Of a stretch of 10,580 nt of DNA, positions 1 through 7,048 are shown piece by piece. This DNA comes from Thermoanaerobaculia bacterium. GTDB taxonomy: Bacteria > Acidobacteriota > Thermoanaerobaculia > Gp7-AA8. The translations under genes were made by a program, and so were the position numbers. The notes under the pieces are model-generated. The model saw only the letters and a list, made by a program, of their open reading frames with translations, was not told where the DNA came from and ran no database searches. The stretch's first letter is position 1. Each line of letters opens with the position of its first letter. The DNA is taken from NCBI GenBank assembly GCA_023700825.1, contig JAMPYE010000113.1, forward strand, positions 1 to 10,580. The letters are read 5' to 3'.

Positions 1-70
1 CATCAAGGCCGTTCACGCTCCCGTCGAGGCCGGCGCCGGCCACGCTCACGCACACGGTGGTGCGAAGTAA
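1..70 (+). CDS. 3' end of an unidentified gene with a His-rich tail (partial)
   Basis: The frame beginning at base 2 stays open to a TAA at 68-70 and gives 22 residues ending in HAHAHGGAK. Alternating His, Ala and Gly residues next to a stop are typical of a low-complexity, possibly metal-binding C-terminal tail. Codons mostly end in G or C, as in the confirmed genes here, which supports a real reading frame. The gene enters from outside the window, so its family cannot be named. It lies 168 bases before the RIC gene on the same strand. Genes for nitric oxide or nitrite reduction are common upstream neighbours of that family, but nothing visible proves such a link. Moderate confidence that it is coding, none on function. 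Confidence 0.5.
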   Translation, partial: IKAVHAPVEAGAGHAHAHGGAK

Positions 71-238
71 GCAGCAGGCGCGCCAGGTCGGCCTCGGCGC
101 TGCCCTCAGCCTTTCGTTCGCAACCCTCGGAGCTTTCGTCGGCGAGGCGTTAGGCAGCCGTCCAGCACACCATCGCCCGCGCCTCCGTTCCCGGCGGCGC
201 GGGCACGAAGCAACTCTCGAACATCCAGGAGAACCACG

Positions 239-913
239 ATGACCATCACCACCTCCCTCCCCGTCGGCACGATCGCCGCCGAGCATCCGCTCGCCACGCG
301 CGTGTTCGCCCGCCATGGAATCGACTTCTGCTGCGGCGGCGCGCGGCCCCTCTCCGAGGCCTGCAGCGAAAAGGGGCTCGAGCCCACCACCGTGCTCGCG
401 GAAATTCTCGAGGAGCTCTCGACCAACAGCGGCTTTTCGGAGTCGTGGAGCGACGCGCCTCTCGGCCACCTGATCGACCACATTCTCCACGCCTACCACC
501 GGCCGCTCTGGGAGGAGCTCCCCAGGCTCGAGGCGATGACGCGCAAGGTCCTCGAGGCGCATCGCGACAAGGATGAAGAGCGCCTCACGAAGGTCGTTCG
601 CGTCTACGGCGCCCTCAAGGCCGAGCTCGACGAGCACATGATGAAGGAGGAGCGGATCCTCTTCCCGATGGTGCGGCAGGGGCAGGGGTCGATGGCCGAA
701 GGGCCGATCTCCGTCATGGAGTACGAGCACGAATCGGCCGGCGCGGCCCTCCGCCAGCTCCGCGAGCTCACGAACGACTACCAGGTGCCGGAAGAGGCCT
801 GCAACACGTGGCGCGCTCTCTGGCACGGCCTCGCCGCGCTCGAAACGGCGCTGCACGAGCACATTCACCTCGAGAACAACATCCTCTTCCCGCGCGCGCT
901 CGACGGCCGTTAG
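239..913 (+). CDS. Iron-sulfur cluster repair di-iron protein, RIC family (YtfE/ScdA/NorA)
   Basis: A 224-residue cytoplasmic protein of the RIC family, whose members help restore Fe-S clusters damaged by nitric oxide or oxidants. The N-terminal ScdA/DUF542-type domain (about 5-60) carries the diagnostic HGIDFCCGG motif (26-34) with paired cysteines C31 and C32. The rest is a hemerythrin-like four-helix bundle. His133, Glu137, His164, His208 and Glu212 have the same spacing as the di-iron ligands of E. coli YtfE as I recall them; the first His ligand is probably H87 or H84. Length matches the family (about 220). The ATG at 239 is supported by AGGAGA at 227-232, six bases upstream. No clear FNR, NnrR or NsrR operator was seen in bases 71-238. 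A strong hairpin follows the stop, so it may be transcribed without the transporter downstream. Family assignment is firm; the symbol is left empty because ytfE, scdA, norA and dnrN are all used. Confidence 0.95.
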   Translation: MTITTSLPVGTIAAEHPLATRVFARHGIDFCCGGARPLSEACSEKGLEPTTVLAEILEELSTNSGFSESWSDAPLGHLIDHILHAYHRPLWEELPRLEAMTRKVLEAHRDKDEERLTKVVRVYGALKAELDEHMMKEERILFPMVRQGQGSMAEGPISVMEYEHESAGAALRQLRELTNDYQVPEEACNTWRALWHGLAALETALHEHIHLENNILFPRALDGR

Positions 914-939
914 GCCGCGCGCGGCAGCCGGGCCCGGGG

Positions 940-982
940 CGGGACCGAAGCTCCATCGTTCGCCGGTGCGAGCTTCGGCCCG
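940..982 (+). terminator. Strong hairpin after the RIC gene, candidate terminator
   Basis: Perfect 9-base arms CCGAAGCTC (945-953) and GAGCTTCGG (970-978) flank a 16-base loop. The stem extends outward by GGG/CCC (941-943 with 979-981) and C940-G982, leaving only A944 bulged: 13 pairs in all. It begins 27 bases after the RIC stop and lies about 110 bases before the transporter start. No run of T follows, so it is not a textbook intrinsic terminator. It could also protect the mRNA 3' end or have a regulatory role. Confidence 0.5.
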
Positions 983-1008
983 GGCGCCCGTCTGTCGATC
1001 CCCATCGG

Positions 1009-1037
1009 TTGCACCGGGCGACGCCGCCCCATAGACT
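1009..1037 (+). promoter_or_regulatory. Candidate sigma70-like promoter for the POT transporter
   Basis: TTGCAC (1009-1014) and TAGACT (1032-1037) are separated by exactly 17 bases, about 54 bases before the chosen start codon. The matches are 3/6 and 4/6 to the consensus hexamers, so chance is a serious alternative in this GC-rich DNA. Its position just beyond the 940-982 hairpin fits an independent transcription unit. Confidence 0.3.
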
Positions 1038-1090
1038 TGCGCGCGCCGCGCGACACCGTCGCCGGCCCACCTCGCCCCGGAGGGCTCAGC

Positions 1091-2440
1091 GTGCCAAGCC
1101 AGGAACCTGAAACCGCCTCTGCGCCCGTTTCCACGTGGCGCTACCCGAAGACGTTCTGGATCGCGAACGGAGTCGAGCTCTTCGAGCGCGCCGCGTACTA
1201 CGGCACCTTCATCGCGCTGGCGCTCTTTCTCACGGACGTCGTGGGCTTCACCGACGTGGAAGCTGGATGGATCGGCGCGGGGTTCGCCTCGCTCATCTAC
1301 CTGCTGCCTTTCGTGAGCGGCGCCGCGGCCGATCGGATCGGATTCCGATACGCCCTCGTCATCGCCTTCCTGCTGCTCGGCATCGGCTACGCCACGCTCG
1401 GGCTCTACCCGGCCAAAGGCGCGGTCCTCGCGTCGCTCGCCCTGATCTGCGTCGGCGGCTCGATCGTCAAGCCGACCATCGCGGGCACGGTCGCGCGCTC
1501 GTCCGACGACTTCAATCGCGCCCGCGCGTTCAGCCTCTTCTACATGGTCGTCAACATCGGCTCCTTCAGCGGCAAGACGATCGCGAAGCCGGTGCGGACG
1601 ATGCTCGGCCTGGAGTACGTCCCGCTCTACTCCTCCGGCGCGGCGTTCATCGCGCTCGTGCTGGTTCTCATCTTCTACTGGCCAAAGGACGACCTCGAGC
1701 AGCGACCGCGCAGCGCGATGGAAGCAGTCCGCGACCTCGGGCAGGTCCTCCGGAACGGGCGCTTCATGGCGCTGCTTCTCATCACGGCGGGTTTCTGGGC
1801 GATCCAGGGGCAGCTCTACGCCTCGCTGCCGAAGTACGTCATCCGGATGGTCGGCCCCGACGCGAGCCCCGAGTGGTACGCCAACGTGAATCCGTTGGTC
1901 GTGGTGCTGCTCGTCGTCCCGATCACCCAGCTCGTGCGGAAGATCAAGCCGGTGACGTCGATCGGCATCTCGCTCGCGCTCATCCCGTTCTCCGCCCTGA
2001 TCATGGCGTTCTCCGGCCTCTTCGACGAACCGATCGTGATCGCCGGCTATGCGATGCATCCCATCACCGTGATGATGGTTCTCGGCATCGCACTGCAGGG
2101 CTTCGCCGAGTGTTTCCTCAGCCCCCGCTACCTCGAGTTCGCCTCGAAACAGGCGCCTCCCGGGCAGGAAGGGCTCTACATGGGCTACGCGCACCTCAAC
2201 ACCTTCTTCGCGTGGCTCACCGGCTTCGCGCTGAGCGGCTACCTGCTCGACGCGTTCTGTCCCGACCCGAAGAAACTCGAGGCAGCCGGGATGTCGGCTC
2301 AGCAGATCAAGGCCGCCTACGCGCACGCGCCATATCTCTGGTACACCTTCGTCGGAATCGGAGTGCTCGCCTTCGTCGCACTCCTGGTGTTCAAGTTCGT
2401 GACCGACCGGGTGGACCGGGAGCGACAAGCCAGGGCTTAG
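1091..2440 (+). CDS. Proton-dependent oligopeptide transporter (POT/PTR family, MFS)
   Basis: A 449-residue inner-membrane protein with about 12 hydrophobic helices, the usual size for bacterial POT transporters, which import di- and tripeptides with protons. Helix 1 carries the family ExxER motif (E29, E32, R33) followed by AAYYG. FYMVVNIGS at 150-158 matches the PTR signature FYxxINxGS. GGSIVKP (122-128) and the stretch from E340 (ECFLSPRYLEF, then a conserved APPGQEG-type loop and MG) also fit. The frame is open from 1037, but GTG at 1091 is preferred: GGAGGG at 1079-1084 sits six bases upstream, and the extra 18 residues look like noncoding DNA. It has its own candidate promoter and converges on the dioxygenase-like gene. 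The peptide substrate is inferred from the family; some members carry nitrate or other solutes. Confidence 0.9.
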   Translation: MPSQEPETASAPVSTWRYPKTFWIANGVELFERAAYYGTFIALALFLTDVVGFTDVEAGWIGAGFASLIYLLPFVSGAAADRIGFRYALVIAFLLLGIGYATLGLYPAKGAVLASLALICVGGSIVKPTIAGTVARSSDDFNRARAFSLFYMVVNIGSFSGKTIAKPVRTMLGLEYVPLYSSGAAFIALVLVLIFYWPKDDLEQRPRSAMEAVRDLGQVLRNGRFMALLLITAGFWAIQGQLYASLPKYVIRMVGPDASPEWYANVNPLVVVLLVVPITQLVRKIKPVTSIGISLALIPFSALIMAFSGLFDEPIVIAGYAMHPITVMMVLGIALQGFAECFLSPRYLEFASKQAPPGQEGLYMGYAHLNTFFAWLTGFALSGYLLDAFCPDPKKLEAAGMSAQQIKAAYAHAPYLWYTFVGIGVLAFVALLVFKFVTDRVDRERQARA

Positions 2441-2474
2441 AGTTCACACGGCTCGCACGGTGCCGTCAGAACTC
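2440..2474. terminator. Hairpin between convergent genes, candidate bidirectional terminator
   Basis: GAGTTC (2440-2445) pairs with GAACTC (2469-2474), and ACGGC (2448-2452) pairs with GCCGT (2462-2466), with a 2x2 internal mismatch and a 9-base loop. The left arm starts on the last base of the transporter stop codon, and the structure fills the short gap before the opposing gene. No T tract is present on either side, so termination is inferred from position and symmetry only. Confidence 0.45.
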
Positions 2475-2500
2475 GAAGACCCGGCACTCTCGCGACGCGC

Positions 2501-3247
2501 TTACGCCCGCGGTACGACCACCCCGCCCCGAAGAAACGGGACGGCCTGATCCCAGAGCTGGTTCCGGGCGTCGGTGATGGGATGCGGCGAATACGCGGCC
2601 AGGAACGCCCGCCGCGGAGCAGCCGTGAGATTCGGGCCGCTCCGGTGAAAGAGCGTGCTCGAAAGCGCCACGATGCCGCCCCGCGCAACGGGAACGACGA
2701 CGCCCGGATCGTCGCCGTGGAACCCGACGAAGTCCCCGGTGCCGGCTTCCTTGCGATGAGGAACGATCTCGCGGCTGCCGGCGCGCCCGTAGGGCAGCAC
2801 GTGAAGAGCGCCGTTCTCCGCCGTCATGTCGTCGAGCGCGCACCAGAGTGTGAGATAGGGAGAATGAGGCGTTCCCAGCAGGTAGCCTGAATCCTGGTGC
2901 CAGCCGAACGACATGCCGGCCAGACGAGCCTTGACGACGAACAGCTCGAGGAAGAGGAACGCGTCGTCACCCAGCAGCGCGCGCACCACCCCCGCCATCC
3001 GCTCGCCGAAGAGAAACTCCTCCATCCCGGGATTGTCCGTGTGCCGGCTCGACAGAAAGTAACGCCTGTCCCTGTGCGAGAGCCCGAGCACGTCGGCCTT
3101 CACGAGATCCATTTCGGCGCGCTGTCGCGCGAGGTGGCGCTCGCAGACCGCGTCGAGCGTGGCGAGATCCGCGTCGGAGATTGCCCGCTCGAGCACGCAG
3201 TACCCGTCGGACATGAACTGCTCGAGCTGACTTGGTTGAACGATCAT
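2501..3247 (-). CDS. Phytanoyl-CoA dioxygenase (PhyH)-family Fe(II)/2-oxoglutarate oxygenase
   Basis: A 248-residue soluble protein, a usual length for bacterial PhyH-family enzymes. These non-haem iron enzymes hydroxylate small molecules with O2 and 2-oxoglutarate. The iron-binding triad is visible: HQD at H117-D119 and the distal H201 (LFHRSGPN). R212 or R213, about a dozen residues later, is placed to bind the 2-oxoglutarate carboxylate. The opening FMSDGYCVLERAI and the core ENGALHVLPYG are typical of the family. The ATG at 3247 gives the full N-terminal helix but lacks a clear ribosome binding site; Met12 (3214) is an alternative. It is a single-gene unit, convergent with the transporter and divergent from the kinase, so context gives no hint of substrate. 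Family is confident, reaction unknown. Confidence 0.88.
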   Translation of the reverse strand: MIVQPSQLEQFMSDGYCVLERAISDADLATLDAVCERHLARQRAEMDLVKADVLGLSHRDRRYFLSSRHTDNPGMEEFLFGERMAGVVRALLGDDAFLFLELFVVKARLAGMSFGWHQDSGYLLGTPHSPYLTLWCALDDMTAENGALHVLPYGRAGSREIVPHRKEAGTGDFVGFHGDDPGVVVPVARGGIVALSSTLFHRSGPNLTAAPRRAFLAAYSPHPITDARNQLWDQAVPFLRGGVVVPRA

Positions 3248-3441
3248 CCGTGGGCATCAGGGTACGCCGAATGTGCGGCGCGAGCGCGCCAGTTCTCCGA
3301 GGCGTCGGCCGCGGAGCCGCGGCGCCGAGCTCGCAGCCGGCCTGAGAGCGGAGGCGGAGTCCCGCGCAGCGCCCGCCGTCATCCCCGGAGTGAAACGGCC
3401 ACGGGACTGACCCTCGGCCGCCGGTCGAACAGGGCAGTTTC

Positions 3442-3470
3442 TACCCATCTTGATCTTCGACGGTTGGGTA
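3442..3470. repeat. Inverted repeat TACCCA-N17-TGGGTA in the divergent spacer
   Basis: Perfect 6-base arms at 3442-3447 and 3465-3470 surround a 17-base centre in the least GC-rich part of the spacer, about 145 bases upstream of the kinase start. It could be an operator, but arms this short arise readily by chance. Confidence 0.25.
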
Positions 3471-3519
3471 CTTACTCCGCTCCCCGTTCGAAGCACGCGA
3501 GCCTAGTCTTGGAACACGT

Positions 3520-3539
3520 CGCGGGCGCGAGCGCCCGCG
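3520..3539 (+). repeat. Near-perfect GC palindrome upstream of the kinase
   Basis: CGCGGGCGC (3520-3528) and its complement GCGCCCGCG (3531-3539) are separated by only GA, giving a 20-base palindrome. As RNA it would form about an 8-pair stem with a small loop. It lies 74 bases before the kinase ATG, so it may fall in the 5' leader or serve as an operator. High local GC raises the chance of coincidence. Confidence 0.35.
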
Positions 3540-3613
3540 CGTCGACGCGACCGGCATTCGCACATCCTGCACGGTGGCTGGACGCAACGCGCTCCATGAA
3601 GGAAACGAACGTC

Positions 3614-6199
3614 ATGATCGGCGGCAAGCTTGGCCGATACGAGATCCTCGACGTGCTTGGGCGCGGTGGCCAGAGCATCGCCTACAAAGCTCGCGATCCC
3701 AAGATCGACCGGATCGTGGCGGTGAAGCAGATCCTCTCGAAGACCAGCCTTTCCGAGAAGGACCGCGCGGAGTTTTTCGCGCGATTCATGCGCGAGTCAC
3801 AGGCGGCAGGGCGACTCTCGCATCCGAACATCGCGACCATCTATGACGTGGGTGGCGACGAGGAAGGCGAGCCTTACATCGCCATGGAGTACGTCGACGG
3901 CTGCGACCTCGACGAGCTCATCCGCAGCGACCATCCGTTGTCGCAGGAACGCGTCCTCAGACTCTTCGTTCAGCTCTGCGGCGCGCTCGACTACGCGCAC
4001 GACGCCGGCATCGTCCACCGCGACATCAAGCCCGGCAACATCATGATCACGCGCGGCGACAGGGTGAAGGTGGTCGACTTCGGCATCGCCAAGATGGACT
4101 CGTCGAGCCTGACGCAGGCAGGCATGGTCATGGGCACGCCCAGCTACATGTCGCCCGAGCAGATCATGGGCAAGACGCTCGACCGGCGATCGGACATCTT
4201 CTCCCTCGGTGTCGTGCTTTACGAAGCGCTGACGGGCGAGAAGCCGTTCCTCGGAGAGCACTGGACCACCGTCACCTTCAGGATCGTCAACGAGCCGCAC
4301 GGTTCGGTGCTGAATCGGAAACGGGAGCCGACTCTGCTGCCGGGCTTCGATCCGATTCTGGACAAGGCTCTGGAAAAGGCACCGGCCAATCGGTACCAGA
4401 CCTGCGCCGAACTGGTGGGAGACCTGGAACTGCTGCTTCGGGAGAGCCGCCTCGACTCGTCTCTCGGGATCGGGCATGCAACGACGCAGGCGGCGTTGCA
4501 TGCTGAAGACGATCCATCCGAGCAAGTCTCTCCCGTCAGCATCGGCCTGACTTCCGGGCCGGCTCCCGACTCCTCGCGCCGGAGGCAACAGAACGATCGA
4601 ACCGCCATCACCGGCGGCCCGGGCCCCACTCGCGAAGTCGCGGTCGCCATCGCTCCCTCGAGCAGAGGTGGCGAGGTCCCGGAGGAATGGGAGCGTCGAG
4701 CGGATCGTGCAGTTCACGCCGAGAGCACTGCCTCGCCGATCTCTCCCGTCGCGACACCGCCGGCCGGCTGGACGTTCACGATATCGAGAGTGGGGTCCGC
4801 CGCGAACGAGCGGGCGCCCGACTTCCCTTCGTCGCCGTCGTCCGACAGCCCGATACCGTCCTCGGCATCGGAATCGGACTCTCGGAAGCCAAGGGAGTCG
4901 CCCTCATCACAGTCACTCTCGAACCCGAAGGCTGGCATCGCCCTCGCTCCGGGCACCCCCGCACGAGACGACGCGCTCGCCACGAGTGGGACCGGCGCTG
5001 CGATGGTCGCGCCGGGCGAGATGGTCGGGTTGCCGCACGAATTCAGCGATCGGACTGGTCCTGCGCGGCGCAGAGGTTGGACAGCGCTCCTCGCCGCTGC
5101 TGCAGCGATCGTCGTCGTGGCAACGTTCGTCGTGTTGTCACGGGTTTCCGGGGACGCTGCGGCCAAACCTCCGGTCGCCGCAGCGACAGTGGAACCGGTG
5201 CCGGGCGCCCCGGCGTCCGCCGCGGTGGAGCCACCGTCCGCCGTGACGGAGCCGCTGCGCGCCGCACGGGCGGCACTGGGAGAGGGCCTCATCATCGGAA
5301 GAGACGGCAAGGACGCGTTGCACTTCGTGACGGAGGCGCTCGCCCTCGATCCCGACAACACCGACGCAAAGAAACTCGAGGCGGACATTCGCGCCCGCGC
5401 GTTGCAGCACGTCGACGATCTGCGGAAGCAGGGCAAAGCCGACGAGGTGCAGGAAGCCTGGGGCATGCTGCTGGAAGACTTCCCCGGCGATGCCGAGATC
5501 CAGGCGAAGCACGACGCGGCGCAGGCGACGCGGTCCCGTGCGTTGCTCGCAGCCGAGTTGGAGCGCTCGAGAAGCGCGGGAGAAAAGGCCTTCGCCGCGG
5601 GCGACTACGCGGAGGCATCCACACAGTTCGGCAAGCTCACCCGGCACGATCCGCGAAACGCGTCCGCGTTCTACTTCCTCGGACGGAGCAACGTCGGGCG
5701 AGGCGCCCTGGCCGATGCGGAGAGGAACCTGACGCGGGCATGCGAGCTGGAGCCCCGGAATCCCACATACGCCATCCAACTCAGCCGCGTGCTCGAGACG
5801 AACAAGAAACTCCCGGGCTCACTCGCGTATCTCGAGAAGGGAATCCAACTCGGAGGCGATCGCGAGAACAGCGCGGCTTCGCTCGGCGCTCACGTCTCGC
5901 TGCTGCGACTTCGCCTCGAGCTCCGCGCGCTGACGCCCCATACGTTCCGGAGCCGTCACGTACACCGTTTCGCCGGCCGGTGCGATGGCCAGTTGATCGT
6001 GACCGAAGCCGGCGTCAGCTTTCTCCCGGACGAACAGAAGGATCACGCCATACAGGCCGGATGGGGGGACATCAAGCGCTTTGCCATCCGCTCGGGCCGC
6101 GTGGAGATCGAGTTGACCGAGAGCAGGAAACAGACGTACGAATGCTCCGAGCTCGATCGCGCGGCGAGAATTGCCGAAGTCGTCTCCCGACGTCACTGA
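3614..6199 (+). CDS. Transmembrane Ser/Thr protein kinase with TPR-like repeats and PH/GRAM-like C-terminal domain
   Basis: An 861-residue Hanks-type (PknB-like) kinase. The catalytic domain spans about 9-265: Gly loop LGRGGQSIAY (15-24), ATP-binding K38, helix-C E61, catalytic HRDIKPGN (D137), DFG (D155-G157) and a GTPSYMSPEQ activation segment with phosphorylatable Ser/Thr. All key residues are intact, so it should be active. A Ser/Pro-rich linker (about 270-485) leads to one membrane helix (about 489-508). Beyond it come TPR-like helical repeats, clearest at about 546-592 and 655-745, then an 89-residue beta-rich tail (773-861) resembling a PH or GRAM fold. The kinase should be cytoplasmic and the tail periplasmic. 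The ATG at 3614 is preferred for AAGGA at 3599-3603 and a start close to the domain; ATG 3596 is the alternative. The frame is open back to 2897, but that part overlaps the oxygenase antisense. Stimulus and substrates are unknown. Confidence 0.92.
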   Translation: MIGGKLGRYEILDVLGRGGQSIAYKARDPKIDRIVAVKQILSKTSLSEKDRAEFFARFMRESQAAGRLSHPNIATIYDVGGDEEGEPYIAMEYVDGCDLDELIRSDHPLSQERVLRLFVQLCGALDYAHDAGIVHRDIKPGNIMITRGDRVKVVDFGIAKMDSSSLTQAGMVMGTPSYMSPEQIMGKTLDRRSDIFSLGVVLYEALTGEKPFLGEHWTTVTFRIVNEPHGSVLNRKREPTLLPGFDPILDKALEKAPANRYQTCAELVGDLELLLRESRLDSSLGIGHATTQAALHAEDDPSEQVSPVSIGLTSGPAPDSSRRRQQNDRTAITGGPGPTREVAVAIAPSSRGGEVPEEWERRADRAVHAESTASPISPVATPPAGWTFTISRVGSAANERAPDFPSSPSSDSPIPSSASESDSRKPRESPSSQSLSNPKAGIALAPGTPARDDALATSGTGAAMVAPGEMVGLPHEFSDRTGPARRRGWTALLAAAAAIVVVATFVVLSRVSGDAAAKPPVAAATVEPVPGAPASAAVEPPSAVTEPLRAARAALGEGLIIGRDGKDALHFVTEALALDPDNTDAKKLEADIRARALQHVDDLRKQGKADEVQEAWGMLLEDFPGDAEIQAKHDAAQATRSRALLAAELERSRSAGEKAFAAGDYAEASTQFGKLTRHDPRNASAFYFLGRSNVGRGALADAERNLTRACELEPRNPTYAIQLSRVLETNKKLPGSLAYLEKGIQLGGDRENSAASLGAHVSLLRLRLELRALTPHTFRSRHVHRFAGRCDGQLIVTEAGVSFLPDEQKDHAIQAGWGDIKRFAIRSGRVEIELTESRKQTYECSELDRAARIAEVVSRRH

Positions 6200-6211
6200 C
6201 TTGCGGGGTCA

Positions 6212-6233
6212 GGGAATCGTCTTACGGATTCCT
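6212..6233. terminator. Hairpin between the kinase and M23 genes, candidate terminator
   Basis: GGAATC (6213-6218) pairs with GATTCC (6227-6232) around an 8-base loop, with one further G-T pair outside. It sits 12 bases after the kinase stop in the 71-base gap between convergent genes. There is no T run on either strand, so this is a positional guess. Confidence 0.35.
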
Positions 6234-6270
6234 CCGGCGATGCCGCGCGGCGTCATGGAGAACCGAGCAC

Positions 6271-7041
6271 TCAGCGCGCCTGCGGCCCGGCGAGCAGCGG
6301 ATAGGGATTGACGTAGGTCCCCTTCCACCAGCGCTTGTCGGCGTCCAGACGAATCAACGCGAAGTGGAGATGCGGGGCATCCTTCGACGCGTTGCCCGTG
6401 CTTCCGACGTAGCCGATGATCTCGCCGCGACGCAGGCGTTGCCCTTCACGGAGACCGTCGGCGTAACGGTCGAGATGCGCGTAGTAGTAACAGAAGCGCT
6501 CGTCGGGATCGAACTCGTAGATCGTCAGCCCTCCCCCGACGCTGGTGAAGAGCTTCTTCACGACTCCGTCGTCGGCCGCCAGAACGGGCGTGCCGCGCGA
6601 CGCCATGATGTCGATCGCCTCGTGCCGGCGATCGCCCCGTCCGTCATCGAACATGTCGCGCACGGCCGAGCGGTCGACTCCGGCGACGGGAATGATGATC
6701 GGCCGGGGCGCACCGGGATCGACGACGGGCGCGACGACCTCGCTCACGTTCTCAGACGGCATCATCGTCGGGGTGACCGTGGCGATCGGCGCGAGCACTT
6801 CGGCCGGGACGGCGAGCTCTACCGGGGCGATCGGCGGCGGCTTCCTGGCCAGCAGCTCGGAGACGTCGACGGTTGTCGCGGTCATCGGGCCGGCAACCTT
6901 CGGCGAAGCCTCCCTCGTCCACGGCGCGTCCGCCGGAACGGCGTTCGCGGCCTCGAACCAGCCTCTTGCCATCCATCCGGCGAGCGCTCCGAGGGTGATG
7001 ACGAGCACCAGGCCGACCTGTCTCAGGATTCGTTCCTTCAT
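6271..7041 (-). CDS. Membrane-anchored M23 (LytM-like) metallopeptidase
   Basis: A 256-residue envelope protein of the M23 zinc peptidase family, whose members cut peptide bridges in peptidoglycan. An uncleaved signal anchor (about 7-25) is followed by a Pro/Val/Ala-rich spacer (about 35-120) and the peptidase domain (about 125-250). The expected residues are present: H140 and D144 (RRHEAIDI), H189 (YYYAHLDRY) and HLHF with H224 and H226. An intact set argues for an active enzyme, unlike the degenerate EnvC/NlpD activators. YVGSTGNASKDAPHLHF is a standard family signature. It starts seven bases after the L,D-transpeptidase stop region, and its GAGGAG ribosome site lies in the last codons of that gene, so the two are probably co-translated. 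The gene ends opposite the kinase. Exact cleavage specificity cannot be read from sequence. Confidence 0.92.
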   Translation of the reverse strand: MKERILRQVGLVLVITLGALAGWMARGWFEAANAVPADAPWTREASPKVAGPMTATTVDVSELLARKPPPIAPVELAVPAEVLAPIATVTPTMMPSENVSEVVAPVVDPGAPRPIIIPVAGVDRSAVRDMFDDGRGDRRHEAIDIMASRGTPVLAADDGVVKKLFTSVGGGLTIYEFDPDERFCYYYAHLDRYADGLREGQRLRRGEIIGYVGSTGNASKDAPHLHFALIRLDADKRWWKGTYVNPYPLLAGPQAR

Positions 7042-7048
7042 CGGGCGA

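Larger units (their letters stand above)
3248..3613. other. Divergent intergenic region between the oxygenase and kinase genes
   Basis: These 366 bases separate two outward-reading starts and should hold both promoters. The kinase frame is open across the whole spacer and beyond, but the encoded peptide is Arg/Ala/Ser-rich, unlike any domain, and is probably a GC-rich artefact. I found no convincing -35/-10 pair on either strand; the most AT-rich part is about 3437-3475. Two inverted repeats are listed separately (3442-3470 and 3520-3539). No tRNA, small RNA or mobile-element end was recognised. Confidence 0.5.

Noticed and set aside
57..242. A 61-codon frame starting with GTG, with a hydrophobic stretch and an ATGA overlap with the RIC start
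   Set aside because: It begins inside the preceding gene, its second half is Arg/Pro-rich without a recognisable domain, and the share of codons ending in G or C is clearly lower than in the confirmed genes. No ribosome site supports it.
1135..2577. Long Arg-rich frame overlapping the POT transporter on the same strand
   Set aside because: A GC-rich shadow: Arg/Pro/His-rich, no domain, and the overlapping frame encodes a clear membrane transporter.
2897..3613. Extension of the kinase frame by about 239 residues upstream
   Set aside because: Most of it lies antisense to the well-supported oxygenase gene, the composition is low-complexity, and a ribosome site and the normal kinase N-terminus point to 3614.
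3797..5779. Several antisense frames within the kinase gene (for example 3797-4717, 4714-5466 and 5138-5779)
   Set aside because: They have no recognisable motifs and are explained by the codon pattern of the kinase gene on the other strand.
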